Source: Comamonas sp. lk (GTDB taxonomy: Bacteria > Pseudomonadota > Gammaproteobacteria > Burkholderiales > Burkholderiaceae_C). From it: a DNA stretch of 64,000 bases. The position numbers and the translations under genes were made by a program. The DNA lies in assembly GCA_945925985.1 (NCBI GenBank), contig CAMELV010000008.1:81962-145961 (forward strand), given 5' to 3'. Numbering within the stretch: position 1 is the first letter of the stretch; every line of letters begins with the position of its first letter. A model generated the notes under the pieces. It ran no database searches, was not told the DNA's origin, and saw nothing but the letters and a program-made list of their open reading frames with translations. Of the stretch, positions 32,921 to 41,873 are shown one piece after another.

Positions 32921-35389
32921 ATGTATTCACAGACTATGAACCTTGCTCGCTGTTTTTTTACACTGGCTTGCGCCGTATCGCTGACCGCCCAAGCTCAAGG
33001 GGTCGATGGCGTCTGGCGTGGCACCCTGGCCTGCACCGAAGGGGTTGGCGCAGCCAGCGCGCTTCAGGCCTCAAGTTCTACGGTGGCGCTGACGGTCACG
33101 GGCGGCAAGGGTGTGGCGATAACCGATAGCGCCGAGGTGAGCGAGCAGCTTACGCTGACCCTCGAAGGACGTGGTGCAGGGCGTGTTGAGGTTTCGGGTG
33201 TTATCAAGAACGCGCCGGAGCGTACTTGGTTGATCCAGGCGGAAGGTCCGGTTGTCAATGGCCGACTGCGCGTGGAGGCCCCTATGTTTCGTGCCGATGG
33301 CAAGACCCTCGTGCGCAGGGCCTGCTTGTTCGATCTCCAACTTTCCCCTGTTCAAGGTCGCCAATCAGCGACCGGAAATGTGGCTCGCGCAGCGCCAGCG
33401 TCTGCCACGCCAGCCCTGCCCGCCTCGGGCATCAGTCCTGATGAAGACCCGATTCGAATGCAGTTGCAGGGAACCCAGGACCCGACACGCCTCAAGGGCT
33501 TGATCGATTTCTTGGCGAATATCAAGGCTAGCCAGCGTGGCTCTGACAGCCGCAATCTAAGCAAAGAACAGTGGAACAAAATGGCCTACGAAGAGGCTAG
33601 GGCGTCGCTTGCGGTCCTCAACTCCTTGGGGGCACTCGGGCTTAACGTCTACCTTGACAAGCGACACCCCGCCTTCAAGCGCGACCTGTCGGGGGTCGCC
33701 ATGCTGGGAGATGGCAATTTGCCGGTGCGGGTGCTTCTGCTGGATTCGAGCACCCGCATATCTGGACGAACTTTGGTGGGGTCCAGCGCCATGACCTTGC
33801 TGCTGGGCACTGAGCCTGCCAAGCTGCAGCAAGGCGGCCGCGAAGTCATCACGCAGGGCGCCATGTCGACCCGCGATAACCCGGTGCCAGAGCAGGATCG
33901 GCGCCTCTATCGGGCGCAAGTTGCTCAAAATTTGCGGGCAATCCTTACCGCAAAGGGCATCAAGCTGGCCAGTCTTCGAAGCGCGACCAATGCCGCTGAC
34001 TTGGAGCTTGTGGTCGCTGAATGGCGCGACGACCCTGCTCAAAACGATGTTTTGACCAGCTTTCGCAATTACCCCATCGTGATCGTCTTTGATGGACAAC
34101 TGGCACCTGGGCCAGGGGTCGAGGCTGTGCTCGCCGTGGGTAAAACGACGTCGGAAGAGTTTGGAGACAGGCCGCTGGCCATCTTCAAGGGATTGGTACA
34201 GAGCCTTCAAGGGCGTCTTGGTGATCCGCGCTTTGAAAAGCTTGCCGCCATCGCCCCTGCGGATCTCGCCGTGGCCCGCACGCAGCAGCTTGAAGCAGAG
34301 CGAATCGAGAGCGAACGCCTTCGTCAGGAAATGGTCGATCGCATTAATCGGATCAAGGCTGCTGCTGCCCAAAAGACTGACCTCGCGGGCGTCCTTCAGG
34401 TTTATCGGAAGGGCAAAAACTTTGCGGGCAAGCCTGAGGGAGCCTACTGCACGGTCAAAGCTGAAGACGCATTGGTTCTGCTGGGGTTTGTGCGGTCACC
34501 GAGCTTTTTGACTTGGACCCGTATGGCCAAGGGTACAAAATTCAGCAAGGTCTATGACAGCGCCGACGATCTTTACGCTGCTATTTCGGAGGACAAATGC
34601 CACATCGTTGCCGACAATGCCAATAATCTGAATAAGTACATGACGGCCATCGGACGCGATGGGCAATTTGCGTTCAACGTGGGCCCCAGCATGAACCGCG
34701 AAGAAGCGGGTGAATCGTTCGCAATCTCATTGGGTTTTGACAATTACGCAGACTACGATTTTGCCCAGAAGATTGGCGACGCGTCGACGGAACAGGTGCG
34801 CACCCTCAAAGAACTAGGCGCAGGCAACTTATCGACCTTCAAAGCGGCGGTGGGTCGAATGAATGGGGGCAAGTACAGCGCGGAAACGGCGCCATCGGCG
34901 ACAGCACTTCTTGAATTTCTGGATGATGAACTCAAGGGTGGTCGGGCCGGCAAGAGCGCAATCGACTACCGTCGCGCCGAAGACAAGCGATTGGCCGAGG
35001 TGGCTAAATTGCGAGAGCAGCAGGCTGCCAACGACCGTGCCGAACGGGCCAAGGCCTTCCCCTACATCGCGGTCCTGACCTGCGGCATGGGGCGGGACCA
35101 CATCAATGTGTTGGCCTGCTTTGCCGCCCAGGGTGCATCCAGCGTGGATACTGAATTGCGCCTTACTAACGGCGACACCACAAACATGTACAAGGCGTAC
35201 ACGCTGAGCTCCGCCGGGCAGGAGCGACGGGACGGTTTTTATATTGACCTGCGAAAGACTTTTTCCATCCAAGCCCAAAATTCGCACGGGACGCTTATTC
35301 TGGGATTGAAGGTCATCGACCGGGTTTCAGGCAAGGTGCTCTTTGAGAATCAGGCCGCAAAATTTGGTGTGCTGAGCGTGGCCAACTGA
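32921..35389 (+). CDS. Large secreted protein of unknown family
   Basis: 822 codons from ATG 32921; ATG 32936 (MNLARCFFTLACAVSLTAQAQ) gives a cleaner signal peptide. After the signal: a beta-rich segment (about 27-140) with two cysteines (TLACTE, RRACLF), a Pro/Ala linker near 155-170, an alpha/beta middle part with long aliphatic strands (VRVLLLDS; YPIVIVFDG), a charged helical segment around 440-480 (QQLEAERIESERLRQE) that may form a coiled coil, another charged helix near 700 and a C-terminal beta-rich domain. I recognise no family. It follows dnaE2 by 46 bp, but the SOS link is not shown. A lipoprotein or adhesin role is not supported by any motif. Confidence 0.8.
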   Translation: MYSQTMNLARCFFTLACAVSLTAQAQGVDGVWRGTLACTEGVGAASALQASSSTVALTVTGGKGVAITDSAEVSEQLTLTLEGRGAGRVEVSGVIKNAPERTWLIQAEGPVVNGRLRVEAPMFRADGKTLVRRACLFDLQLSPVQGRQSATGNVARAAPASATPALPASGISPDEDPIRMQLQGTQDPTRLKGLIDFLANIKASQRGSDSRNLSKEQWNKMAYEEARASLAVLNSLGALGLNVYLDKRHPAFKRDLSGVAMLGDGNLPVRVLLLDSSTRISGRTLVGSSAMTLLLGTEPAKLQQGGREVITQGAMSTRDNPVPEQDRRLYRAQVAQNLRAILTAKGIKLASLRSATNAADLELVVAEWRDDPAQNDVLTSFRNYPIVIVFDGQLAPGPGVEAVLAVGKTTSEEFGDRPLAIFKGLVQSLQGRLGDPRFEKLAAIAPADLAVARTQQLEAERIESERLRQEMVDRINRIKAAAAQKTDLAGVLQVYRKGKNFAGKPEGAYCTVKAEDALVLLGFVRSPSFLTWTRMAKGTKFSKVYDSADDLYAAISEDKCHIVADNANNLNKYMTAIGRDGQFAFNVGPSMNREEAGESFAISLGFDNYADYDFAQKIGDASTEQVRTLKELGAGNLSTFKAAVGRMNGGKYSAETAPSATALLEFLDDELKGGRAGKSAIDYRRAEDKRLAEVAKLREQQAANDRAERAKAFPYIAVLTCGMGRDHINVLACFAAQGASSVDTELRLTNGDTTNMYKAYTLSSAGQERRDGFYIDLRKTFSIQAQNSHGTLILGLKVIDRVSGKVLFENQAAKFGVLSVAN

Positions 35390-35416
35390 CCCTCTCGCCA
35401 GCAACGGGCTGGCTGC

Positions 35417-35462
35417 AGGGTCCGCGAAGTCATGGATCCCCAGTCGTTGCCGGGGATGACGG
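35417..35462. repeat. Two-hairpin GTCATTCCCG repeat, copy 4 (partial)
   Basis: Only the right half remains: GTCATGGATCCCC...CGGGGATGACGG, following a diverged CAGGGTCCG. A second ATGAC fragment follows near 35478. Lies between convergent genes. Confidence 0.65.
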
Positions 35463-35491
35463 GAGTGGGTGGCCGGAGATGACAGGCTTGG

Positions 35492-36085
35492 CTACTCGCC
35501 GGCGTGAAACTGGGCTGCGTTGCGGCCCTTGAAAGGCGCGTAAAAGGCTTTGATGGTGGCCATATCGGCGTCCACGTCGCCGGTGGGCACAAACACCGGC
35601 CCCAGGCCGCTGCGCTTGCGCTCGTAGTCCATGTAGGCCATCACGATAGGCACTTGGGCACCCAGAGCAATGTAATAAAAGCCGGTTTTCCAATAGCGTG
35701 TCTTGCTGCGCGTGCCCTCGGGGGGCACGATCAGTTGCACCGGCCCGGCCGCCTGCTGCAGCGCCGTCACCGAGGCCGCAACCAGGTTGCCGGCCTGCGC
35801 CCGGTTGACTGGGATGCCGCCCAGCCAGCGCATCACGCCGCGAAAAGGGGGCCGAAACAGCTGCTCTTTGCCCATCCAGTACACGTTAAGGCGCAGCGCA
35901 AAGGCCACCATCAGGGTGTAGGGCAGGTCCCAGTTGCTGGTGTGTGGCGCGGCAATCAGCACGCTCTTACCAGCACCGGCGGGCAGTTCGCCCTCGACAG
36001 TCCATCCGGTCAGCCGTAAATAGCCGATCGATACGCCACGCAACAAAGTGTTGATGACGGGGGTGTCAAAAATAGTACGGTGCAT
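35492..36085 (-). CDS. Lysophospholipid (PlsC-type) acyltransferase family protein
   Basis: 197-residue acyltransferase with the catalytic H-x4-D motif HTSNWD at 48-53 and the glycerophosphate-binding PEGTRS near residue 122. It is shorter than typical PlsC but matches small LPLAT proteins. A hydrophobic segment covers about 55-70. It stands alone between convergent and divergent neighbours; substrate (phosphatidic acid synthesis or lipid remodelling) is unknown. Confidence 0.85.
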   Translation of the reverse strand: MHRTIFDTPVINTLLRGVSIGYLRLTGWTVEGELPAGAGKSVLIAAPHTSNWDLPYTLMVAFALRLNVYWMGKEQLFRPPFRGVMRWLGGIPVNRAQAGNLVAASVTALQQAAGPVQLIVPPEGTRSKTRYWKTGFYYIALGAQVPIVMAYMDYERKRSGLGPVFVPTGDVDADMATIKAFYAPFKGRNAAQFHAGE

Positions 36086-36252
36086 GGTGCGTTGCGTTGA
36101 CGTGAGGCTGCCTCAAGCAAAGGCGGCCCACTGAACTGAATGGTGACAGCATTATCTGGCAGCCGCCAAGGCCTTTGAGCAAGACCGTTTCAACATAAGA
36201 TAGCACCATCGCCAATTTTTTCTCACTCGGATCATCGGACGCTGTTTGACTC

Positions 36253-37449
36253 ATGGCCTTGTTCAACGCTGAAGCCATGCTGGCCGCCCTGACCGATGGC
36301 TTCTGGCGACGCTTGCTGGCGGGCCTCATAGGCGTTGCGCTTGTGCTGATGTTGGACACGGGTCGCCGACCGGCAGCAGCCCCGGTCCCGAGGGCAGAGG
36401 CTGTGGCAGCGCCGGCACAGGCCCCGACGGGGCTGGCATTGCAGGCCAGTGGTGCCATCCCGATGCCGGTGAACACCCCGGCTGCGCACGCCAGTAGCCT
36501 GCTGACCTTACCCAAAGACCATGCTGCTTCTTTGATGGCCTTCTGGTTTGCGGGCACGCGGGAAAGCGCCCCCGATGTGCAAATTGCCGCGTCGCAATTT
36601 GACCGTGCCAGCGGCCGCTGGTCGCCGGCTCGTTTTGTGCTGAATCGTCAGGCTCTTGGCGCGGATCTGGGTTTTGCGGTGCGCCGGCTGGGCAACCCGG
36701 TGGCCTGGCTGGACCCAAAAGGGCGTATTCATCTGTTTGTAGTGGCGACCGGTCTGGGTGGCTGGGCTGCGGCACGCATCGTGCATCTGCGCCAGCGCAC
36801 GGGCCCTGACCTGGCCCAACTGTCGTTTGCGCCGGTGCAAGTACTGCCGCTGGGTTGGCTATGGAACACCAGTTTTCTGGTCCGCAACGCCCCACTGACG
36901 CTGGCCGACGGTGGCATGGTGTTGCCGGTGTATTTTGAGCTGGGCATCAAGTACCCGCTGGCCTTGCGCTTTGATGCCGCTGGCCACTACCTGGGCGCCA
37001 CGCGTATCTCTGCGCGGCGGCACCTGCTGCAACCGAGCCTGCTGCCCCTGGGCCCGTCGGACTGGCTGGCCTTGATGCGCGACCAGCGCCCGGATGGTCG
37101 GATCGGGGTGGCGCGTACCCAGGACGGCGGTCACAGCTGGCAGGACGCGCCCGATCTAGCCTTGGTGAACCCTGGCTCGGCCGTCGCTTCGCTGGCGCTG
37201 GCGCCTGGCCAACTTCTGCTGGTGCATAACTCCCTGCCGGGCAGCCGACATCGCCTCGATCTGAGTCAATCGGTCGATGGTGTTAATTGGGCAATGGCCC
37301 AGCCGCAGGCCCTCGTTGAGGGCCAGTCGGGGCAGGAGTTCTCTTACCCTGCGCTGACCTTGGCCGACGACAGCCTGTGGGTCAGCTACACCGACCAGCG
37401 TCGCCAGATTGCCTGGCAGCGCTTTGCTGCGACCGCCTCACGGCCCTGA
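36253..37449 (+). CDS. Sialidase-like (BNR/Asp-box) exported protein
   Basis: 398 residues with an N-terminal membrane anchor or signal (about 20-36) and a predicted six-blade propeller. One clear Asp-box, ARTQDGGHSW, and a second diverged one (SQSVDGVNW) identify the BNR/sialidase fold. The arginine triad needed for sialic acid cannot be confirmed by eye, so it may be a non-catalytic or other glycosidase relative. It is followed 32 nt later by a membrane protein in the same direction. Confidence 0.75.
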   Translation: MALFNAEAMLAALTDGFWRRLLAGLIGVALVLMLDTGRRPAAAPVPRAEAVAAPAQAPTGLALQASGAIPMPVNTPAAHASSLLTLPKDHAASLMAFWFAGTRESAPDVQIAASQFDRASGRWSPARFVLNRQALGADLGFAVRRLGNPVAWLDPKGRIHLFVVATGLGGWAAARIVHLRQRTGPDLAQLSFAPVQVLPLGWLWNTSFLVRNAPLTLADGGMVLPVYFELGIKYPLALRFDAAGHYLGATRISARRHLLQPSLLPLGPSDWLALMRDQRPDGRIGVARTQDGGHSWQDAPDLALVNPGSAVASLALAPGQLLLVHNSLPGSRHRLDLSQSVDGVNWAMAQPQALVEGQSGQEFSYPALTLADDSLWVSYTDQRRQIAWQRFAATASRP

Positions 37450-37481
37450 AACTGAAGCAGGCCACCCGAGCTTTCGCGCCC

Positions 37482-38147
37482 ATGGACAGCACCACCTTAC
37501 TCACCGCCTGGGAGGCATGGCAATTGCCATGGCTGCCCGAGCTGTCGGGCCAGAGTCTGGCTCGGAAAGGCCTGTGGGCAGCGGTGCTGGGCGGTGGTGT
37601 TGGCTGGCTTGCTCGTGACTGCTCACGCCGCGTCTGCTTGGCCCTGCTGGTGACGGTGTTGGTGTGGGTGGCGCTGCCCGGTGCGGCTTCAATTTCACAC
37701 TGGCTTGGTCTGGCCTTCAAGGCGCCCAGCTTGAGCAGCGGCTTGCTGGGGCTGTTCTGGCTGGTCAAGGCCTTGAGGCCGAGCCCTCCAGATGCGATCG
37801 GCGCGGCCGGCCCGGCGCCCTGGGCCACTGCCTTGGGCTGGCTGGCGGTGCTGCTGGGTTGGCTGCTGCTGCTGGACTTGCTCGCGCTGTTGCCGGTGGG
37901 CTTTTATGATTGGGGTTTTGGTACCCCGGCCCTGGCGGCGGTCTGCCTGCTGTTGCTGGCCGGGTGGCTGCGCTGGGGCGCAGAGCCAGCAGCCTGGTAC
38001 TGGCTGGCCTTGCCGGCTTTGGTCCTGCTGCTGTTTGTGCTCACCCGCTGGCCCAGTGGCAACCTGTGGGATGCCTTGCTGGACCCCTTGCTGTGGCTAG
38101 TCCTGCAACTGCGCTGGCTTTGGGCACGGCGGGGACGGCGTGCCTGA
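37482..38147 (+). CDS. Hypothetical polytopic membrane protein
   Basis: 221 residues from ATG 37482, with about six leucine-rich membrane segments and no recognisable motif. The last codons (RRGRRA and stop) lie in a 20-bp sequence also found in the inverted-repeat element at 45001, so the original C-terminus may have been altered by that repeat. Probably co-transcribed with the sialidase-like gene; function unknown. Confidence 0.65.
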   Translation: MDSTTLLTAWEAWQLPWLPELSGQSLARKGLWAAVLGGGVGWLARDCSRRVCLALLVTVLVWVALPGAASISHWLGLAFKAPSLSSGLLGLFWLVKALRPSPPDAIGAAGPAPWATALGWLAVLLGWLLLLDLLALLPVGFYDWGFGTPALAAVCLLLLAGWLRWGAEPAAWYWLALPALVLLLFVLTRWPSGNLWDALLDPLLWLVLQLRWLWARRGRRA

Positions 38148-38148
38148 T
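38129..38148. repeat. Half copy of the GCGGGGACGGCGTGCCTG element
   Basis: 20 bp identical to the left arm of the inverted repeat at 45001-45086 plus two flanking bases. Overlaps the stop of the membrane protein gene and is directly followed by the copy 5 two-hairpin repeat. Confidence 0.75.
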
Positions 38149-38212
38149 CCCTCTCGGGCACGCTGTTGCTCGTCATTCCCAGCGGGTTTCTAGTCATTCC
38201 CGGCGAGTTCCC

Positions 38213-38278
38213 TGTCATTCCCGGCTCGACCGGGAATCCAGGACGCCATGGATCCCCGTTCGGAGCCGGGGATGACGG
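38213..38278. repeat. Two-hairpin GTCATTCCCG repeat, copy 5
   Basis: TGTCATTCCCG...CGGGAATCCAGG then CATGGATCCCC...CGGGGATGACGG, preceded by two half copies near 38171 and 38192. Lies between convergent genes. Confidence 0.85.
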
Positions 38279-38319
38279 ATTTGACCGGCACGCCATCCAA
38301 CAACCCCTAAAAACAACGA

Positions 38320-40116
38320 TCAAGAAGCAGGGCCTACCAGCCACTCGCGCCGGAACAGCCACTGCTGCGGGTACCACAGGTTGGCCAGCGTGATTTCGCC
38401 TGCGCGGTGTCGGCCCTTGAGTTCCCAGCGGGTGCCCAGCAGGCGACAGCCCGGTGCGCAGGGTGGGGCGGTTTCAGCGGGTGTGCCCTGCAGCCAGACC
38501 ACCGCGTCATGGCGCGCCAGCAGATCGGTCAGCGTGGCGTCGCCGAGGGTAGTGCTAGCCCGGGCCTGGCTGTCATAGGGCACAAAGCGCTTGCCCGGCA
38601 GCAGGAACTCAAAGCGTTCGAACTGGCCGTTGAAGTTGTTGGGTACCGCCACGCGGGCGCCCGGCTTGGCCAGGGCCGTCAGAGCATCTGCTGGGTAGCG
38701 GCCGACCGGGCCGTTGAGTGGCGCGGTACTAAGCCCCAGGCAGGCGTACACCGCCAGACAGGCGGCTACGCTGCAGCCGCGGCTCCAACGCGCGCGCCAC
38801 AGGCCGGCCAGCACCAGCAGCATGCCGGTCAGCCCCGCTGCCATGGCGGCCAGCCATTCGCCAGTGCTGGCAATGCCCAAATCGTGTGCCACCCAGGCGA
38901 TGCGGCCCAGCACCAGCAGCATCAGGGCGCACAGCGGCAGACACAGCACAAACCAGATGCGCCCGATGTGCTGCCAGCCCAATGCAATGACACAGGCCAG
39001 CGCCGGCATGGCCGGGATCAGGTAGCGCGCCGAGCGCTGGCTGGGCAGCATGAACACCAGCAGCCAGACCGCCAGCCAAACGAGCAGGATGCGGGTATGT
39101 GGTGGTAGCGATAACGCCAGCGCTGGCGCGCTGCTGCTGGCGCGCCAGCGCTTAAGCGCCACGGGCAGCAGGCCCAGCACCACGAAGGCCAGCAAGCCGG
39201 CGTTTTGCACATAGGCCAGCAACTGCGCCAGCATGCTGCCATCGCCACCGCGCAGCGCCACCTGCCAGTAGCCCTCGGTGCTGGCCATTTTGCCGGCGTT
39301 CTCGGCCAACACAAACTCTTGCCAGACCGCCGCCGGGTCGGGGTCCAGTACAAACCACAAGCCGAAAATCGCCAAGGCCAGGCTGGCGCTCAAGGCCACT
39401 TGCAGCGTGGCACGCCACAATACTCGTCGGTTTAGCAGGGGCTCGGTGGCCAGCCGGGCGCACCACAACGCGGCGGCGACTGGCGCCACCAAGGCAAACG
39501 ATTTGTAGGCCAGTCCCAGGCCGATCGCCAGGCCAAAGGCCGCATGCGCCCACCAGCCTGGGCTGGCATCAGGTTTGGCAGTGGCAGTGGCAGTGACAGG
39601 CGGCAGTGGCTTCAGCCCTTGCCACAGCAGCCAGAACATCGGCAAGCTGAGCCAGAAGGTCTCGGGCGCGCTGGTCAGGAACGGCCGGCCGTAGCGAAAG
39701 GTCGAAAAAAACGCCAGATAAACGCAGGCCGCCAGCGCCGCACGTGCCACCGAGCGGGTGATGCCGTGCACCGTGGCCGCCACCATGGCCGCCAGCAGCC
39801 CGGTGTAGACCAGGCTGGGCGTGCGCAGGGCAGCCAGGCTCCACTGGCGGCCCCAGTCGCCGGCCAGCAAGGCCTGCCAAAACAACAGTGGCGGCTTGGT
39901 GTTGCGCATGTTGTCCAGCTCTGACGCCAGCGGCAGCCAGTGGCCCGAGGCGGCGGTCAGGCGGGCAATATGGGCATACACCATCTCGTCGCCATTGGTG
40001 GGGATATAGGGGTTGCCCAAGCCCAGGCTGTAGATGGCCACGGCCAGGGCCAGCAGCAGGGCCCAGCCCCAGGTCGAGCCGCCTGCTGCCTCCGATGTCG
40101 AGACCAAGCGTTTCAC
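38320..40116 (-). CDS. Glycosyltransferase family 39 (ArnT/PMT-like) membrane protein
   Basis: 598 residues with about 12 membrane segments. The first periplasmic loop carries the acidic pair D43-E44 in TNGDEMVYAH and the TKPPLLFW motif, both typical of GT39/ArnT enzymes that transfer sugars from polyprenyl phosphates. Starts 3 nt after the gtrA stop, so it is the last gene of a GT9-gtrA-GT39 unit on the minus strand. Acceptor likely lipid A or another envelope glycan, by inference. Confidence 0.88.
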   Translation of the reverse strand: MKRLVSTSEAAGGSTWGWALLLALAVAIYSLGLGNPYIPTNGDEMVYAHIARLTAASGHWLPLASELDNMRNTKPPLLFWQALLAGDWGRQWSLAALRTPSLVYTGLLAAMVAATVHGITRSVARAALAACVYLAFFSTFRYGRPFLTSAPETFWLSLPMFWLLWQGLKPLPPVTATATAKPDASPGWWAHAAFGLAIGLGLAYKSFALVAPVAAALWCARLATEPLLNRRVLWRATLQVALSASLALAIFGLWFVLDPDPAAVWQEFVLAENAGKMASTEGYWQVALRGGDGSMLAQLLAYVQNAGLLAFVVLGLLPVALKRWRASSSAPALALSLPPHTRILLVWLAVWLLVFMLPSQRSARYLIPAMPALACVIALGWQHIGRIWFVLCLPLCALMLLVLGRIAWVAHDLGIASTGEWLAAMAAGLTGMLLVLAGLWRARWSRGCSVAACLAVYACLGLSTAPLNGPVGRYPADALTALAKPGARVAVPNNFNGQFERFEFLLPGKRFVPYDSQARASTTLGDATLTDLLARHDAVVWLQGTPAETAPPCAPGCRLLGTRWELKGRHRAGEITLANLWYPQQWLFRREWLVGPAS

Positions 40117-40119
40117 CCG

Positions 40120-40614
40120 TCAGCGCCTGTGCTTGCGGCGGAAGGTCCAGCGGTCATTGGCCAGAAAATTGCTCACACTGGCTGCCAAAATCGCGACGAT
40201 ATTGGCCAAGCGGTAGTCCATACTGCCAGACAGCAGCAGGGTGAGCACATACTGCAGCCCGCTGCCAAAGGCCGATGCGGTCACGTACTGGCTGAATTCC
40301 ATGCCCAGGGTGCGCAGGCTCACACGGGGCATCTCATCGGCCTCAAGCTGCTGGACACGGTCTGACCAGGTCCATAACCGGTTCCAGGTGAAGTTGTTCA
40401 CCGTGGCCACGGCAATGGCCAGCGCCAGCGAAAAATAGGGCTTGTTGTAGTCGGATTCAAGCTGTGCGAACAAGACCTCGTGCCCGAAGTGGAGAACGGC
40501 CAGATTCACCACTGTGCCACTGGCCCCCACCACACCAAACTTGAGGTAACGCACGCTGTCCATCCAAGCCAGCAGCGCGAGCAGTCGCTGCTTCAGGGTC
40601 ACGGGATCGCTCAT
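40120..40614 (-). CDS. GtrA family membrane protein
   Basis: 164 residues with four membrane helices; FGVVGASGTVVNLAVLH and NFTWNRLWTW are GtrA/DPMS hallmarks. GtrA proteins help flip or present polyprenyl-phosphate-linked sugars, which suits the adjacent GT39 gene. ATG 40614 overlaps the upstream GT9 stop (ATGA); the open frame extends to 40752 only in shadow of that gene. Confidence 0.88.
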   Translation of the reverse strand: MSDPVTLKQRLLALLAWMDSVRYLKFGVVGASGTVVNLAVLHFGHEVLFAQLESDYNKPYFSLALAIAVATVNNFTWNRLWTWSDRVQQLEADEMPRVSLRTLGMEFSQYVTASAFGSGLQYVLTLLLSGSMDYRLANIVAILAASVSNFLANDRWTFRRKHRR

Positions 40615-41846
40615 GCCAGGGCCCGTTCGCCCTGCGCCAGGGCTGCCAGCGCGTCGGCCAGCACCGGGTCGGGCGGGATGCGCTTGAGGCACTGGTTGTC
40701 GCCGTCGCAAAAGGTCTGCCGGTGGTTGTAGGCGCTCAGGCAGGGCGAGCAAGCAATGCCCGATTCAAGCACCGTAGCCCGTGGCCCCAGGGGGCCGTAG
40801 AGGCGGGCGGTCTCGGGGCCAAAGAAGATCATGGTCCGAATGGGGGTCAGGCTGGCAAAGTGGCCGGGGCCGCCGTCATTGGTGATCAACAGGTCAGCCT
40901 GGTGAAACAGCATCAGCAGCTCCCGGATGCTGCGGGTGTAGCCGGTCAGGTCCAAACACAGCGGGCTGCCGGCCCGGGCTTGCAAGTCGCGCGCCAGCGC
41001 AGCGTCGTCGCGCAGGCCGATCAGGCCCACGGCATGGCCGGCCTGGCACAGGCCGCTGGCCACCCGTGCATAGTGGGCTGCCGGCCAGGCGCGCTCAGGC
41101 AGCAGGCCGCCGCCGGCATACAGCAGCACCAGCCGGTGTGTGCTCAAGGCGGCAAAGTCAGTCTGCAACTGGCGCCCATAGCTGGCCAGTTCAGCCGGAC
41201 TGAAGGTCACGCTCAGGGCGGTGTCGGCCGGCATGTCGCGCAGCGCTGCTGCCTTGTGGCGCGGTGCACTGTTTGCCTGCAGTGCATCAGCCAGCGACAA
41301 AAATTGCTTGCTGATGTGCTGGTACGGGTTGTAGGGAATGGCGCGGTTGATGAAGCTGCCGCGGTACAGGCCCTCTTGGGTGTGCGGTGTGAAGCCAGCG
41401 CGCACCGGCGCGCCGCTCAGGTAAGACAGCAGGCTGCTGATGCGCGAGAACAGCTCACAGTCAATCACGGCATCCAGCGGCAGGGCACGCAGAGTGCGGC
41501 AGACGCGCCAGATGTCGCCCATCAGGGTGAGGGCCGAGCTGTCGTCCAGTGAATGCAGGTGCTCGGGCTGCGCCAGCCCCAGCAGGGCCGCCACCTCCTG
41601 GTTTTTTTTGAGCTGCAGCACATGAAGGGTCACGCCGGGGTAGCGTTCGCGCAGCGTCGCAAAAAGCGGCCCAGCCAGCACCACGCTGCCCATTTCGGAC
41701 AGCAGGATCACCAGCATGTGGCGAGGTGCTGCTGCCAGCACCGCGGCAGGGCGGCCCCGTCCGCTAAGCCTGGCCCAAGCCGACACAGCCGCGCACAGCA
41801 GCTGCCCTACCCAACGGTCTATCCAGCGCTGGGTTTGAAGCTTCAT
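40611..41846 (-). CDS. Glycosyltransferase family 9 (heptosyltransferase-like)
   Basis: 411-residue GT-B enzyme of the ADP-heptose:LPS heptosyltransferase family. The C-terminal nucleotide-sugar site LLITNDGGPGHFASL and LLYAGGG are visible. It starts 27 nt after the metK stop and overlaps gtrA by 4 nt. The C-terminus is rich in cysteine (GIACSPCLSAYNHRQTFC, as in several Burkholderiales GT9 proteins). Likely modifies LPS core or another surface glycan. Confidence 0.88.
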   Translation of the reverse strand: MKLQTQRWIDRWVGQLLCAAVSAWARLSGRGRPAAVLAAAPRHMLVILLSEMGSVVLAGPLFATLRERYPGVTLHVLQLKKNQEVAALLGLAQPEHLHSLDDSSALTLMGDIWRVCRTLRALPLDAVIDCELFSRISSLLSYLSGAPVRAGFTPHTQEGLYRGSFINRAIPYNPYQHISKQFLSLADALQANSAPRHKAAALRDMPADTALSVTFSPAELASYGRQLQTDFAALSTHRLVLLYAGGGLLPERAWPAAHYARVASGLCQAGHAVGLIGLRDDAALARDLQARAGSPLCLDLTGYTRSIRELLMLFHQADLLITNDGGPGHFASLTPIRTMIFFGPETARLYGPLGPRATVLESGIACSPCLSAYNHRQTFCDGDNQCLKRIPPDPVLADALAALAQGERALA

Positions 41847-41873
41847 GCGGGGTGCGCGACCAAGGCGGTGCGC

